Source: Chrysoperla carnea (taxonomy: Eukaryota; Arthropoda; Insecta; Neuroptera; Chrysopidae). From it: DNA of 64,000 nt. The position numbers and the translations under genes are program-made. Every line of letters begins with the position of its first letter. The stretch's first letter is position 1. Where the stretch lies: contig NC_058337.1 of assembly GCF_905475395.1 (NCBI RefSeq), positions 106,448,368-106,512,367 on the forward strand. Direction: 5' to 3'. Below, in pieces: positions 11,654 to 22,900 of this stretch. Under the pieces are notes generated by a model, which was given only the letters and a program-made list of their open reading frames with translations, was not told the origin of the DNA and made no database searches.

Positions 11654-14600
11654 TAGTTCTTCTTGGCAATCTTTGACAATCTTTACACACCAAAAAGAGG
11701 GAAACTAAAACATTCGACGGATATAAAGTTTTTACATTAACCCATTACCACAGGAAAAGCCACAAACTCCCGTTACGTTGTTTTTGTCACCGCCCTTAAT
11801 CTTACAAAAAAGTTGCCGAAAACGAATCACTCAAATTAAAAATACAGTAACTGTTTCATTCTTGAAAATAATTTTAATTCTTGATAAGTGTCTGTATTTA
11901 ATCTCATCGCTAACGATAAGTTTAAACTGAAAATCTTTTTCCTCACCGTCGGGAAATTCGCTAAGCGGACTTGATATATCTAACCTGTTTATCTGTTTGC
12001 ACTTTGTAACATTTTTAAGTGTTTTACAAAACCCATTACCACAGGAACCTATACAATCTAAAAACCCGTCTGTTAGGAAGCCTAATACTGCTACCCGTCT
12101 GTCCAAGTATTTAGATATTCGATATATCATGTGTTTGAGTCCCCAAACACCTTAATATTATTTACATGATTGTGAGTTAAAATTAAATTCAAGGATGACA
12201 TCAATGTTGATTTTTATCACATCGACTTTTTATGATTAAATTTTACATAAAATCATTCAAAGGAGAATTAGATAGGTGTCATAACTTAAAAAGCTTTTTT
12301 TACAAGGTTACACACTGGTATCTTTTTTGAAATCAGATTCGTTTTTTTATTATCTGTTTAAAAAAAAATCAAAACCTTGATTTCAGTCGGGATTATGCAA
12401 TATTGTATAAATAATATTTGTAAAGTTCTCATACTCTTTTATCTTGACAATATCTGTAACTAAATTTAGTTACCCTCAGGTTTGGGAACGTTAATAGTCC
12501 AAACCTTATATTAAATAAGCCAAATCATGTTAATTTTAACTTTTTAATTATATATTAATACACAATTTATTTTATTGATTATTTAAGAGATATTAAATGT
12601 GAGAACTTCAATTTTTATACTAATTTTTTTTTTAAAAGCATGCAAAATTTATTACCTAGCCTTGATTATATCTGATAATTTTTGTGATTTAAGTGAAGAA
12701 CTTTACTGGCTTTGTTGATGACATCACAAAACAAACTTTCTGTGATTGAAAGTTCGTTATCACATTCGTCTGGTCGTCATTTTCGATCTCAATTTTATCA
12801 GATATATCGAGTATCAGTTCAGCAATAAGCCATCTCAAGTTTTTAATACATTTGTACAAATCACGTATGAACAATATTTATTTAAAAAATTGTATTAAAA
12901 TTTTTTTATAAAAATCATTTTGGATTTGACTATCAACAGTACAAAATAAATACACAAATTATGTAATATCATTCGAAAATTGTTAATAGGAATATTTTTT
13001 TAAGGTAGTACCTACACGAAAGTGATATTCCAAGAATTTCTCAAAACTCAGAATATAAAATATTTAATTCATAATACACTTGCTGTTAAAATTAGAAGAT
13101 GATTTACCATGCCATACATGAGATATTAGCAATTAAAAGTGACGCAATTTGTACGTGTACATGGGAGAAGTGTATAAAAATACACAAATTTACAAATATT
13201 ATATTTATTTACCAATGAATGACGTCCACCATCTCTATGAAAAACTAATATAATGTAGAATACTATATTTAGAAAATATATAAATAAAAATAAAAATTAT
13301 TTACCATATAGTTTCGATAAAAAACTTAAATAAATAACTCGTTTTAGCGATGATTTTTGTGGAAAAGATATGAAGACTAATGTTAAAGGCATATGTCATA
13401 GTGTGTGTGCTTATATGTATACTAGAATCAGTAGTGAGGAACTACAGTCTTGTCAAAATAATATATGGTATATGTATAATAGTCATAGTACAGTTAATGC
13501 ACTGAATGATAGTATTAGTCCAAAACTTTTTGACTGGACGGTCGCGGAGGAACTACCTTAAACAAATTTATTTTACGTATTTTTAATAGAGAAAATACTA
13601 ATTCTTTATGTTTGAAAAAATTTTACGAGTGTTAATAAAAAAAATTTTATAAATTAAATTTAAGATGATATTACTGTAGGATTCTGTACATATAAAAAAG
13701 ATTATGTAAATTAGGAAAATTATTTTAAATTGTGTTGAAAATTATATTGAATATATGGCTGTGAACGATATAATATTTTAAATGAAAAAAATCCATATTG
13801 TAAACAAATTTTGACAAATATATATTTCATGTTATACAAGAATTGATTTTATTATTTTTATACCCGAAAGCAAATGGGAATGCAAAAAAGCGCAATTTAT
13901 AATTCTCCACTGTAGCACGTATATTATATTTTCCATTGAAGATTAATTAGTTTTTCTTTTAGATAAAAATATGATTTAGTTAATTTTCATCTAAATTACC
14001 TAAAATATTTACCTTTTCGATTTATAAGCACTTTTATGGAAGTGCTAACACTTCTATTTGTGACAGGGAATTTAAGAAAAATATATTTTCCCCAGTACAT
14101 AACATTTTTAAAGTTATTTATTTAGATAAGGCCACATTACAATCACTAAAAAATTAAATTTAAGAATAATAGCATTTCATTAAATTATACTATTCTACGG
14201 CTATTTATTAGAAAACTTAATAATAACGAGTGTAAATTCTGTCTTGAAAATTCATTTTCAACACAGTGTAAATTATACATTGAACTGTCAAAAATTGACA
14301 GGTCACGTACTTATAAATCATCAACAGAAAGCGCCAAAAAACTGCGTTTAAATATCTCAAAATTATAACGTATTTTAAATATTTTTTTACACTTAAATAC
14401 AGCATTTTTAATCAGTATTTATATTTTTTACTTTCTTACAACGGTGTAAACAATGAATGAAAAATATATTAAAAAATACATGAATATTCCCTATTTCATG
14501 ATTTTTCATCACTGTTGTTGTACCATTTGCTCAACTATTCGCTCCGAGCGTGAATTTCGTTTCCATGACAACGATACACTACTTTAATTATAGAATTAAT

Positions 14601-14815
14601 GGATGCATATATAATTGTGTGGATTGCATTGAAAACTTACATTTAAAATTTAATATTCTTGTTTCACAAATTTAAATAAATAATTACGATAATTAACATT
14701 TGAAAAATAATATTTGTACAATTTGATTTCTTATTTTCACAATTTTTAATGCATTAAGTTTAATTAATTAGTGTTTTTCAATCATTTTAATTTGACAGTT
14801 TCTATATCATTAACA
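11654..14815. other. AT-rich intergenic region, no supported gene
   Basis: The only notable open frame is 11831-12130 on the minus strand (99 codons, containing CIGSCGNGFCKTLKN). It has no flanking splice structure or recognised family. A 16-base string ACCCATTACCACAGGA inside it recurs at about 11743, so part of the area may be a duplicated repeat. Shorter frames at 12689-12874 (minus) and 13370-13561 (plus) look accidental. Otherwise this is low-complexity AT-rich DNA. Confidence 0.4.
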
Positions 14816-14926
14816 TGTAAAGAATTGCAAATTAGTCATAACAGCCCACTTTATCTCCAAAATTTTTCACTTAAAGCGCTGGCATCGATTTTATTATCCC
14901 TACCATGACTACGCACACAACGAATA
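14816..14926 (+). repeat. Dispersed repeat B, copy 1
   Basis: About 110 bp, from ATCATTAACATGTAAAG to CGCACACAACGAATA, are nearly identical to 30523-30643 on the same strand. It contains CTTAAAGCGCTGGCATCG. It lies just left of repeat-A copy 1, whereas the other copy lies right of repeat-A copy 2. The two repeats are therefore separate units that both occur near each other twice. Confidence 0.75.
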
Positions 14927-14943
14927 CATTAAATTTACTTAAG

Positions 14944-15576
14944 AAACAAGTGAAAAAAAACAATTGCCTGAGTTAATTGTTGAAATACCATGCATAGTCA
15001 GTGTTGATTTCTTTATCACATAACACTATAAAAATGTATAGACAGTGTTGATGCGCAATCGTTTGTTTTTTGACGTCACGTAAATAACAAAAGATATTCA
15101 CTTTTAAATAGACACGCCCACAACTGATATTCCTATATTAATACATACTATAAAATTTGCACCTAATTAACGCCCTCGTGGGTAAACAGTGATGTTTACA
15201 AAAAAAAGTTTCAAACAAAAGTTTTTTATTTTTTTATAAGGAACATTTTTTACATTTAACCTTTTGTTCTATCTCTAACGGTTTACAAAATGGGTCCTAC
15301 GGACCCAAGCCCCAATTGACCTATGATGCTCATTTACGAACTTGACCTCACTTTTTACGTCCTGAGTACGCTGTAAAAATTTTAGCTCGATATCTTTTTT
15401 CGTTTTTGAGTTATCGTATCCACAGACGGACGGACGGACGGACAGCCGGAAATGGACTAATTGGGCGATTTTATGAACACCTATGACAAAATTTTTTTCC
15501 TAGAATCATTATTTTTAAGCGTTACAAACTTGGGACTAAACTTAATATACTATGTATATTTCATATGCATGGTATA
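14944..15576 (+). mobile_element. Repeat A (non-autonomous, inverted-end element), copy 1
   Basis: About 630 bp shared with 29712-30291. It begins ACAAGTGAAAA, continues through CAATTGCCTGAGTTAATTG, and has inverted 12-mers ATACCATGCATA (14985) and TATGCATGGTAT (15564-15575). Landmarks include a (GGAC)n run (CAGACGGACGGACGGACGG, about 15422) and GGAAATGGACTAATT. No protein is encoded. The class is not established; it behaves like a MITE or other short DNA-transposon derivative. Confidence 0.75.
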
Positions 15577-15699
15577 ACAAGTATTCATGGATGAGTCCTG
15601 AAATCAATCTAGTATGCTAACCAGTTAATTAGATAATAAGTTGCGTTATCATAGCAACATATGCGTCAGCGTACTAGATTAAATTTCAGAAAACATGCT

Positions 15700-16989
15700 T
15701 TAAAATGAATGTATTCTCATATGATGCTTCAATTCATTTCGCCTCATAAATGCTCTACCACAAGATTCACATGAAAACGGTTTTATTCCAGAATGAACAC
15801 GTTGATGATACACATACGAGTTTCTATGAGTAAATCCTCTATTACAAAGTTCACACGTATATGGCGTTTCTCCAGTATGTAAACGCTGATGTTTCGCTAA
15901 ATTTGATTTTTGAGTAAATTTTGTATCACATACATCACAAGTGAATGGTTTTTCTCCAGTATGAACTCTTTTATGTTTTTCTAATATTGCTGGTATAGAA
16001 AATTTTTTATCACATACATCACAAGCATGTCGCTTATCCCCCGAATGAACAACTAAATGTTTTCGTAAATTATTCTTAAGGGTAAAGGTTTTATTACAGA
16101 TTTCACATACATGTGGTTTTTCTCCTGTGTGAATCCGTTTATGCTCAGTTAAATATTGCGTCGAAGCATATCTTTGACCGCACACATCACACGAATATGG
16201 TTTTTCTCCGGTATGACATCGTATATGACTAAGTAATCGGTGTTTTAGGGCAAATTTTTTACCACAAATATCACAAACATGTGGTCGTTCTCCAGTGTGA
16301 ATTAATTTATGTTTATTTAAATTATTTTTACTGAAAAAGGATTTATCACACTCATTGCATGGAAAAAGTCTTTCTCCATTGTGAGTTCGTTTATGTTTAA
16401 CTAATTCATGCTGAAAATTATATTTTTTATCACACATATCACAAGAAATAGGTTTGTCTCCGGTATGAAGACGTTTATGACAAATTAACCTATATTGATA
16501 ATTAAAACTCTTGTTACAGATTTCACAAACGTACGGTTTTTCTCCAGTATGAATTCGCTTATGTATTTTGAAAGTATTTTGCTGAGCAAATGTCTTTTTA
16601 CACACATCACACGTATATGGTCTTTCTCCAGTATGCGTTCGTAAATGAACCACTAAATTACCTTTTGTTGTGAATGTTTTAAGACAAAAATCACATGGAA
16701 ATAATTTTGTTTTGTTATTAGTGGGCTCATTTTCTTCATTTTCGGTTCCTTCATCTTTGATTGTTAGTTCTGGTTCTTCGATTATGTCTGCCTCATCTTT
16801 GATTAGTAAACCAGGGTCTTCAATTATATCTATTTCCTCTTTGATTATTAAGCCATTTATTTCATCTTTGAACACAAAATCAGATTCTTTAATTTCATCT
16901 TTAATTATTAATTCTTGTTCTTCAATTTTAATGTGTTCTTCTTTAATTTTAAACGAATTATTTTCACCTTTAAATAATTCGCTTGACAT
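15700..16989 (-). CDS. C2H2 zinc-finger protein, 12 fingers, acidic N-terminus with SUMO-consensus array
   Basis: An uninterrupted 429-residue frame starts at the methionine at 16989 and ends in HSF-stop. From about residue 97 to the end it consists of 12 consecutive C2H2 fingers of C-x2-C-x12-H-x3-H type joined by mostly canonical TGEKP-like linkers. This indicates a nuclear sequence-specific DNA-binding protein. The N-terminal 96 residues are strongly acidic and carry seven psi-K-x-E motifs (IKEE, IKIE, IKDE, FKDE, IKEE, IKDE, IKDE; residues 15-80). There is no ZAD, BTB, KRAB or SCAN domain. Lack of introns is common for this family. I cannot name an orthologue, because tandem-finger proteins turn over quickly. 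The start is supported by an AT-rich leader with no in-frame upstream continuation. Confidence 0.93.
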   Translation of the reverse strand: MSSELFKGENNSFKIKEEHIKIEEQELIIKDEIKESDFVFKDEINGLIIKEEIDIIEDPGLLIKDEADIIEEPELTIKDEGTENEENEPTNNKTKLFPCDFCLKTFTTKGNLVVHLRTHTGERPYTCDVCKKTFAQQNTFKIHKRIHTGEKPYVCEICNKSFNYQYRLICHKRLHTGDKPISCDMCDKKYNFQHELVKHKRTHNGERLFPCNECDKSFFSKNNLNKHKLIHTGERPHVCDICGKKFALKHRLLSHIRCHTGEKPYSCDVCGQRYASTQYLTEHKRIHTGEKPHVCEICNKTFTLKNNLRKHLVVHSGDKRHACDVCDKKFSIPAILEKHKRVHTGEKPFTCDVCDTKFTQKSNLAKHQRLHTGETPYTCELCNRGFTHRNSYVYHQRVHSGIKPFSCESCGRAFMRRNELKHHMRIHSF

Positions 16990-18160
16990 TTTTATTTTAA
17001 AAATTTAACTAATTATATTTTAAAATAATTAATTTTTTGTTATCTAATAATTGACATAAGCTTCTTATACGCAGTAAAACGATTCGCTTTTATAAACATT
17101 TTGTAGATATAGGTTATATTGACTACGTTAAGCCAACAAATATTTGTTCTCTTCCAAAATGCTAATTTTTTTTTTTTAATTACACAGAGGAAATTCCAAT
17201 TTCTTCTTTTTAATTATTTGTAACAGGTGTAGTTGTTTATTTTCCACATGGAAATATCAAAAATATATTTTTTGAAGTTTCACTTCGTACCCTAAAAGAT
17301 TCACACTAAAACTAAAATAAAGGCTCAGCTGCATTCAATCGTAAAGCATTAACAAGTTAAAAACTAGCCGTTATATATTTTTTTTATTTAATTTAGACTG
17401 ATACGTTTACTCTGTTTACTTTTAGTCAAATTGTCCGCACATTTCTGCGCACGCGAATTTTCCAAACAGCATCGACGCATGCTTACTGCTTCGAAAGAAA
17501 AAAATTAAAAAACCCCTTTTGCGTTAAATAAAAACTGAAAGGAATAAAACCAGCAAAGAAAAGTCCAGCAATTTTCAAAGCGACTTTAATAGTCAGGACC
17601 CATTAAAATCTATACTGTTAAAGTACCTTTATAAACTATTGGACTTTTATTCTTCGTTTTTAAAAAACGCACTCGGGTTTTTTTATTTTTATAATTATTT
17701 TTTCATTTTACACTTTTTAATTAGGATTTTCAAATGATACTGGACTTATAGTATTTATTATTCCTCGTTAAATTAAACAACCTTTCTTTGACAGTCTGGT
17801 AATAACATATATATTTTTGTAATCCCCTTTTAATTTCTTTTATTTTGATACCCCTACTGAATAGGATTGGCTAATTTTTAAATTTTTTTCTAAAACCTAC
17901 CCAAGGGAGCTCGAGTTTTTAAGACGAATATAAGGATACCTTAACAGTGGAAATCCTTCGAGCCGTTTGGAATATACGAGGTAATAAAGAAATTTACATG
18001 CAAATAATACGCGTGAAAAGCATAATCACTCCTTGCCAGTCGGATAACAAGATACTCGCGAAAACAATCGGGTACAAAGATCTATTGCATCTTTTATTTA
18101 CAAAACTTCAAGAGGGGGAGAAAAAGAAAAATCATAACATATACGCAATTTATAAAAAAT
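16990..18160. other. Intergenic spacer between zinc-finger gene and RNASEH2B
   Basis: The right half forms the 3' flank of RNASEH2B (TTTATT at about 18093 would be AATAAA on the minus strand). The left half should hold the promoter of the zinc-finger gene. A 75-codon plus-strand frame at 17947-18174 overlaps the RNASEH2B stop and has no features of a real protein. No repeat is recognised. Confidence 0.4.
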
Positions 18161-19191
18161 TTATTTTGATTTAAGTTTTTTCACAGTTGTTGAGGTAGTT
18201 TCATTCGTTGAAGTTTTACGTTTTAAATACGCTGGTCTTTCAGTCATAAATACTTTATACACTTGATGCTCTAAATATTGTGATAAAATTCCGTGTGCTG
18301 TTTTCTTTGCAGTTGTATCAGGTGGTAAACGTTTTCTCTCTAACAAACTTACTAATGCATCAAATTTTTTATGCAACCATTCCACTACTTTTTCTTCGCT
18401 GTATTTAAATTTATCATCCTAAAAATTAATTAAAATCAACACTATCGACGCTTCAGAAACTTTTTACACTCAAAATCATTTAAAAAAAACTTTTTATAGT
18501 AATATTTTATTAAATATTAAGAGTTCGTTCAAACCAAAGTGGCACCGAGCAAGAGAGGTATTCTTTAATGTTTTGTGAACACGTCCATCCAACATAGGGA
18601 TTATGAACACACCCATTTTCAAGCAAAAAAATTAAATACAAACCGTATGATCAACAGCAAATTGCAAATATTTTAGACCAACACAATTTTTTATTTCAAT
18701 TAAATCTGGATATTCTTTATTAGTTAAAATTTCATTTAGAGTCATATAATTAAGCGGCCTATCCCTCAAATATGGTAAAACTGAAATTAAAAAGATTATT
18801 TAATGATAAACCTTCGTTATAAAAATTCTGTGCAGATAGAACAATGCATGGATTTCAAGTTACCTATAAAAATAGGATCAATTGGACTAGAAAATACAAA
18901 TTTTCCAGTACTTTTTACGTTTTCATCGATAAAATATGAGGAGTTTGTTTGATAGAATATTAACTCATGTAACATGTTATCAATAAAATAAAATTTTGCC
19001 GCCTCTCTCTTTTTAGGATGATTTAATGTTAGTAGTTTACCATCTGAAGAAGTTTCTTGGCCATAATTAATTGGCAAGCCTTAAAATAAAATTTTCTGTA
19101 TTATTAAATGTAAAAATTAGAAATAATTATTAGGTTTCTACTTACCTTTAATAAAAAATGTTGTCAATTCTGTTTCCATTTTAGTCGGCAT
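18161..19191 (-). CDS. RNASEH2B: Ribonuclease H2 subunit B
   Basis: Four exons on the minus strand (19146-19191, 18864-19079, 18644-18780, 18161-18418) encode 218 residues; human RNASEH2B has 312. The match to the family is clear: TNSSYFIDENVKSTGKFVF, then the signature FSSPIDPIFIVLPYL (human FATPVDPLFLLLHYL), then KFKYSEEKVVEWLHKKFDAL (human YYKYSKEKTLKWLEKKV) and AHGILSQYL. Subunit B is a non-catalytic scaffold of the nuclear heterotrimer that removes ribonucleotides and RNA from DNA. The protein is shorter than human, stopping soon after the helical domain in a basic tail (KRKTS, KKLKSK) without the usual C-terminal PCNA motif. Exon 1 instead encodes METELTTFFIKG, which resembles a PIP box. 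The gene is divergent from FANCM. Confidence 0.93.
18525..18558 (+). repeat. Solo end related to the inverted-repeat element at 52843-52963
   Basis: In RNASEH2B intron 3 the string GTTCAAACCAAAGTGGCACC followed by GAGCAAGAGAG closely matches the left arm of the element at 52843-52963 (about 28 of 32 bases). No second arm is seen nearby, so this is probably a remnant. Confidence 0.5.
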
Positions 19192-19909
19192 GATTAACTA
19201 TCGACAAAATAACGAAAAACTGCAAAAAATTTTAAAAACTTGATTTTAAAGTTTCATCTAACCAAATTTTATGGTCAAAATCGTTTCATTTATTATAATT
19301 AAATTTTTGTTTTTTTACTCCATTCCAAAATTTTTTGGTGGTGTTTCATTAGTGTTTCTTATAAAGTTATAAACCGCTCGCACCACAAAAACAAGAACTA
19401 AAATACAGCACTTCAGGGACGTACTTACATTGGGCCCCCTAAAAAATTAAATGACAGTTATTGCAAACTTAACCGGTCTAATTTGGCTCTCTAAACTAAT
19501 TATACGCTGATATCTCACTCAATAAAACGTACAAAAAAAAGGTATTTAATACTACCAGATAACGTAAGTTTATTCCAAAAAGTATAAAATCTTGTCCGTT
19601 TGGCTATTGTACAAAATTGACTTTATATCGCTTGGAATCCTATAAGATCGTTATATCAGAGCGCTTTCAGGTGATACATGAATCTGTAAACCACTCATCC
19701 AAGATCCAGCCGTCAAATGAAATATTAGTTATTATTAAATATTTGCAGGGCTAAATTTATACCTGATTACCCTCCTTGTAATTCTCGTGTTAATTATGAA
19801 CTGTCAAATTTTGAATTATTTTGAAAATTCTTAAAAACCATTTGAAAACTTTATAGTTAATTTTACCATGATAGTTTTTAAATAAATATTTTAGTTGCAA
19901 AATTAATCG
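19192..19909. promoter_or_regulatory. Candidate bidirectional promoter, RNASEH2B / FANCM
   Basis: The 718 bp between the two start codons must contain both transcription starts. The region is AT-rich with a less AT-rich centre near 19380-19700. No TATA box is placed convincingly. The compact head-to-head layout and the shared RNA:DNA-hybrid biology suggest co-regulation, which is inference only. Confidence 0.45.
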
Positions 19910-22900
19910 ATGAGCGAATACGACGAATTATTTGATGCCGATTTTGATAATAATATGTAGGTTAAGATAATAATATATAACTTTTAATATTACACTCAAG
20001 TTACATATCCTTTGTTTTGATTTTAGAAACTTTGAATTATGCAATGAAAATGACGAAGAAAAATTTGATGGACTTGATAAACATGCGGCACAAACATGGA
20101 TTTACCCCACCAACTTGCCATTACGCCAATATCAATTCGATATTGTACAAACCGCATTATTTCATAATACCATGGTAAACTTGACGATCATTTATTTGAA
20201 TCACAGTATCGTAGATAAACCTCATTCAACTTATTTTGCTTTACTTGTAGGTCAGTCTTCCAACAGGTCTTGGAAAAACCATGATAGCTGCCGTCGTTAT
20301 GTATAATATGTATCGCTGGTATCCAACGGGACGTATAATTTTTATGGCACCAACAAGACCTTTAGTAGCCCAACAAGCTGATGCATGCCGTAAAATAACA
20401 TGTATTCCAAAAGAACATACAATACAATTAACTGGTGATACTCAAAATACGACTCGTGGACCTTTATGGGAAAAAATTCGTGTATTTTTTATCACACCAC
20501 AAATCCTACAAAAAGATTTGCAATCAAAAATATGTCCAGCACATTTAATACGTTGTATAGTTATCGATGAAGCTCATCGAGCTCGAGGAAACTACGCGTA
20601 TTGTGAAGTTTTACGATTATTAGGAGATCATGCATCGAAAATACGTATATTAGCGTTAAGTGCCACACCTGGAGCAACACCAACTCAGGTAGCTGAAGTA
20701 TGTCGTGCGCTAAAGATCTCACGACTTGAAGTACGTACCGAATCCAGTGAAGATGTTAAACCGTACGTGTTTAATAAAATAACAGAAACAGTTGTTGTAC
20801 CTTTAGGAGAACCTCTGGCATCTATACGTGATAAATATATTGAGGTAAATTTTGAGGAAAATATTTCTGAAACTTTATTTATTTTGAAAATTATCACTTT
20901 TGTTGTAGATTTTGGATCAGTACACACGAAGACTTATGAAAAGTGGGGTATTAACTGGGTCAGCTGGGAATGTTCACAAAGGGCGAATTTTTATGATTCA
21001 AAAAGAATATAAAGAAAATTGTCAACGAATGGGAAAGTAAGACTTTTAAAAAATATTTTCCAGAGGCTTTTCTTTTCTAAATCTTAAAATTTTTAACTAT
21101 GCATGAGATGGAAATAATCTTAGAAAATTTTCTGATATTAACCAATTTATACATATCTTTATATAACTTGTTACCATTGCAACGGTTGTTGAAACAGTAT
21201 GATTTGCCATTCATTTTGCGATACAACTTTGTCTGTAATAAAATTTAATATTTTTTGTAGGCGTCCTGATAACTATATTTTACAAGATCTCACATTTTGT
21301 CTCACACTGTATCATGCCTTTGAAGTTTTGATAAAACATGGTTTACGAGGGTTTGTTACTTTTTATAATGGTTCGTATTCCAATTTAAAATACTTTTGTT
21401 AAGAAATATCAAAAATTTTTATTTATTTAGAACATGGAGGCGATAAAGGTTGGGTCCGAAAAGATGAACGCTTAACGAATTTGTTAAATGAAATTCAAAC
21501 ATATTTAGGATCGGCAGAATTAAATGTTTGCCAACTACCGGATGGAACTGTTCCTGAGGTTAGTAAACAAACTGGATGGTAAAATTTATAAATGTATTGA
21601 CAAATGCAACCGGTTAATACACCGGTTAATAATTAATCCCTACCGATTTAAGCACCACCGAAACTTCGTAAAAACTCGTCTGAAATTTGAGTTATCGATG
21701 GAGTATAAGTGGTGGAAACGAGTTGTTTTATGTGCAGTTTCGATACAAGATTCGTATCACCTTTTCTCGAGATTCGGTGGAATATTTTCGGTTTTCTTAA
21801 GAAGTATGAACACCATATTTTTAAGAACACCATCCATACTTCGTGAAAAAACAAGCAATATTACAGGCACCGAAACCCCGACAAAAACAAAATAAACTCT
21901 GCGTTTCCACAACTGAAACTCCGTGAAAGAAGTATACTCCGAGTCATCAAACTCCTAATGTTATTTAAAAAATAAAAATTTGGTTCAATTTCTTTTAGAT
22001 CGATCCAAATTTTGTATTTGGTCATCCAAAATTTAATAAACTACGTGATATTTGTCAACAACATTTCACCAAATATCCAGACACACGTGTCATGATTTTT
22101 TGTGAATATCGTGATAGTGTACAAGAAGCTTTTGCTGCATTACTCACATGTAGACCGCTTATTAGACCACGAATGTTTCTTGGGCAAAGTGCCATTTCAC
22201 AAAAACAACAATTATTTGTGATGGAGAAATTTCGTAAAGGTGAATGTAACACATTAATTTGTACATGTGTTGCTGAAGAAGGTTTAGATGTAGCGGCTGT
22301 ACAACTAATCATCTGCTTTGATATTGCAAATCGGTCACCTATTCGTTTGGCACAGCGTATGGGTCGTACTGGCCGTCACCAAATTGGGCGTGTTGTTATT
22401 CTGGTCACAGAGGGAAGAGAACAACAGGTAAGAAATTAAAAATGTCATATTGACACCAGAGGATTTCATGAGCTCTTTTGTAGACCTTGGCCGAAACAAT
22501 GCAACAAAGCAGTTTATTAGATGAGAAATTAACGAAAAGCATGATCGTCAAAACTAGTTTATTACCTTCCGGACCACCAGTTATTCCAACTAGAATTCAG
22601 CCTAATTGCTTACAATTACATATGGAATCAGCGGATGAGAAATCAGGGAAAAAGCAAGTATCACCAAAACAAAGTCGAAGGGTTTCAAAAAAAGCTGATG
22701 AGAATGAAGTACTCAATTTTAATCAGAAACTTCCGGATGATAATTTTATACCTAACACAGAGCAAAATTTATGGACATTTTCAAAAGGTAAGAAAAATGT
22801 TAACCGGTAATAAATTAGGAATAAAAACTAATTTTTTGTTCTCAGATGATTTAAGTAATTTTAAATTTTCAAAATCAATTAAATTTCATTCGATGTTTGC

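Noticed and set aside
12689-12874. 61-codon minus-strand frame
   Set aside because: Short, no domain, no neighbouring exon that continues it.
13370-13561. 63-codon plus-strand frame
   Set aside because: No signal, domain or splice partner; length expected by chance.
16670-17008. 112-codon Ser-rich plus-strand frame
   Set aside because: It is the complement of the IKEE/IKDE-rich N-terminus of the zinc-finger protein.
17947-18174. 75-codon plus-strand frame near RNASEH2B 3' end
   Set aside because: Runs into the RNASEH2B stop region; composition like non-coding DNA.
21524-21895. 123-codon frame in FANCM intron 6
   Set aside because: It starts in exon 6 in the wrong frame and continues through intron DNA that looks repeat-derived; exon 7 at 21999 continues FANCM correctly.
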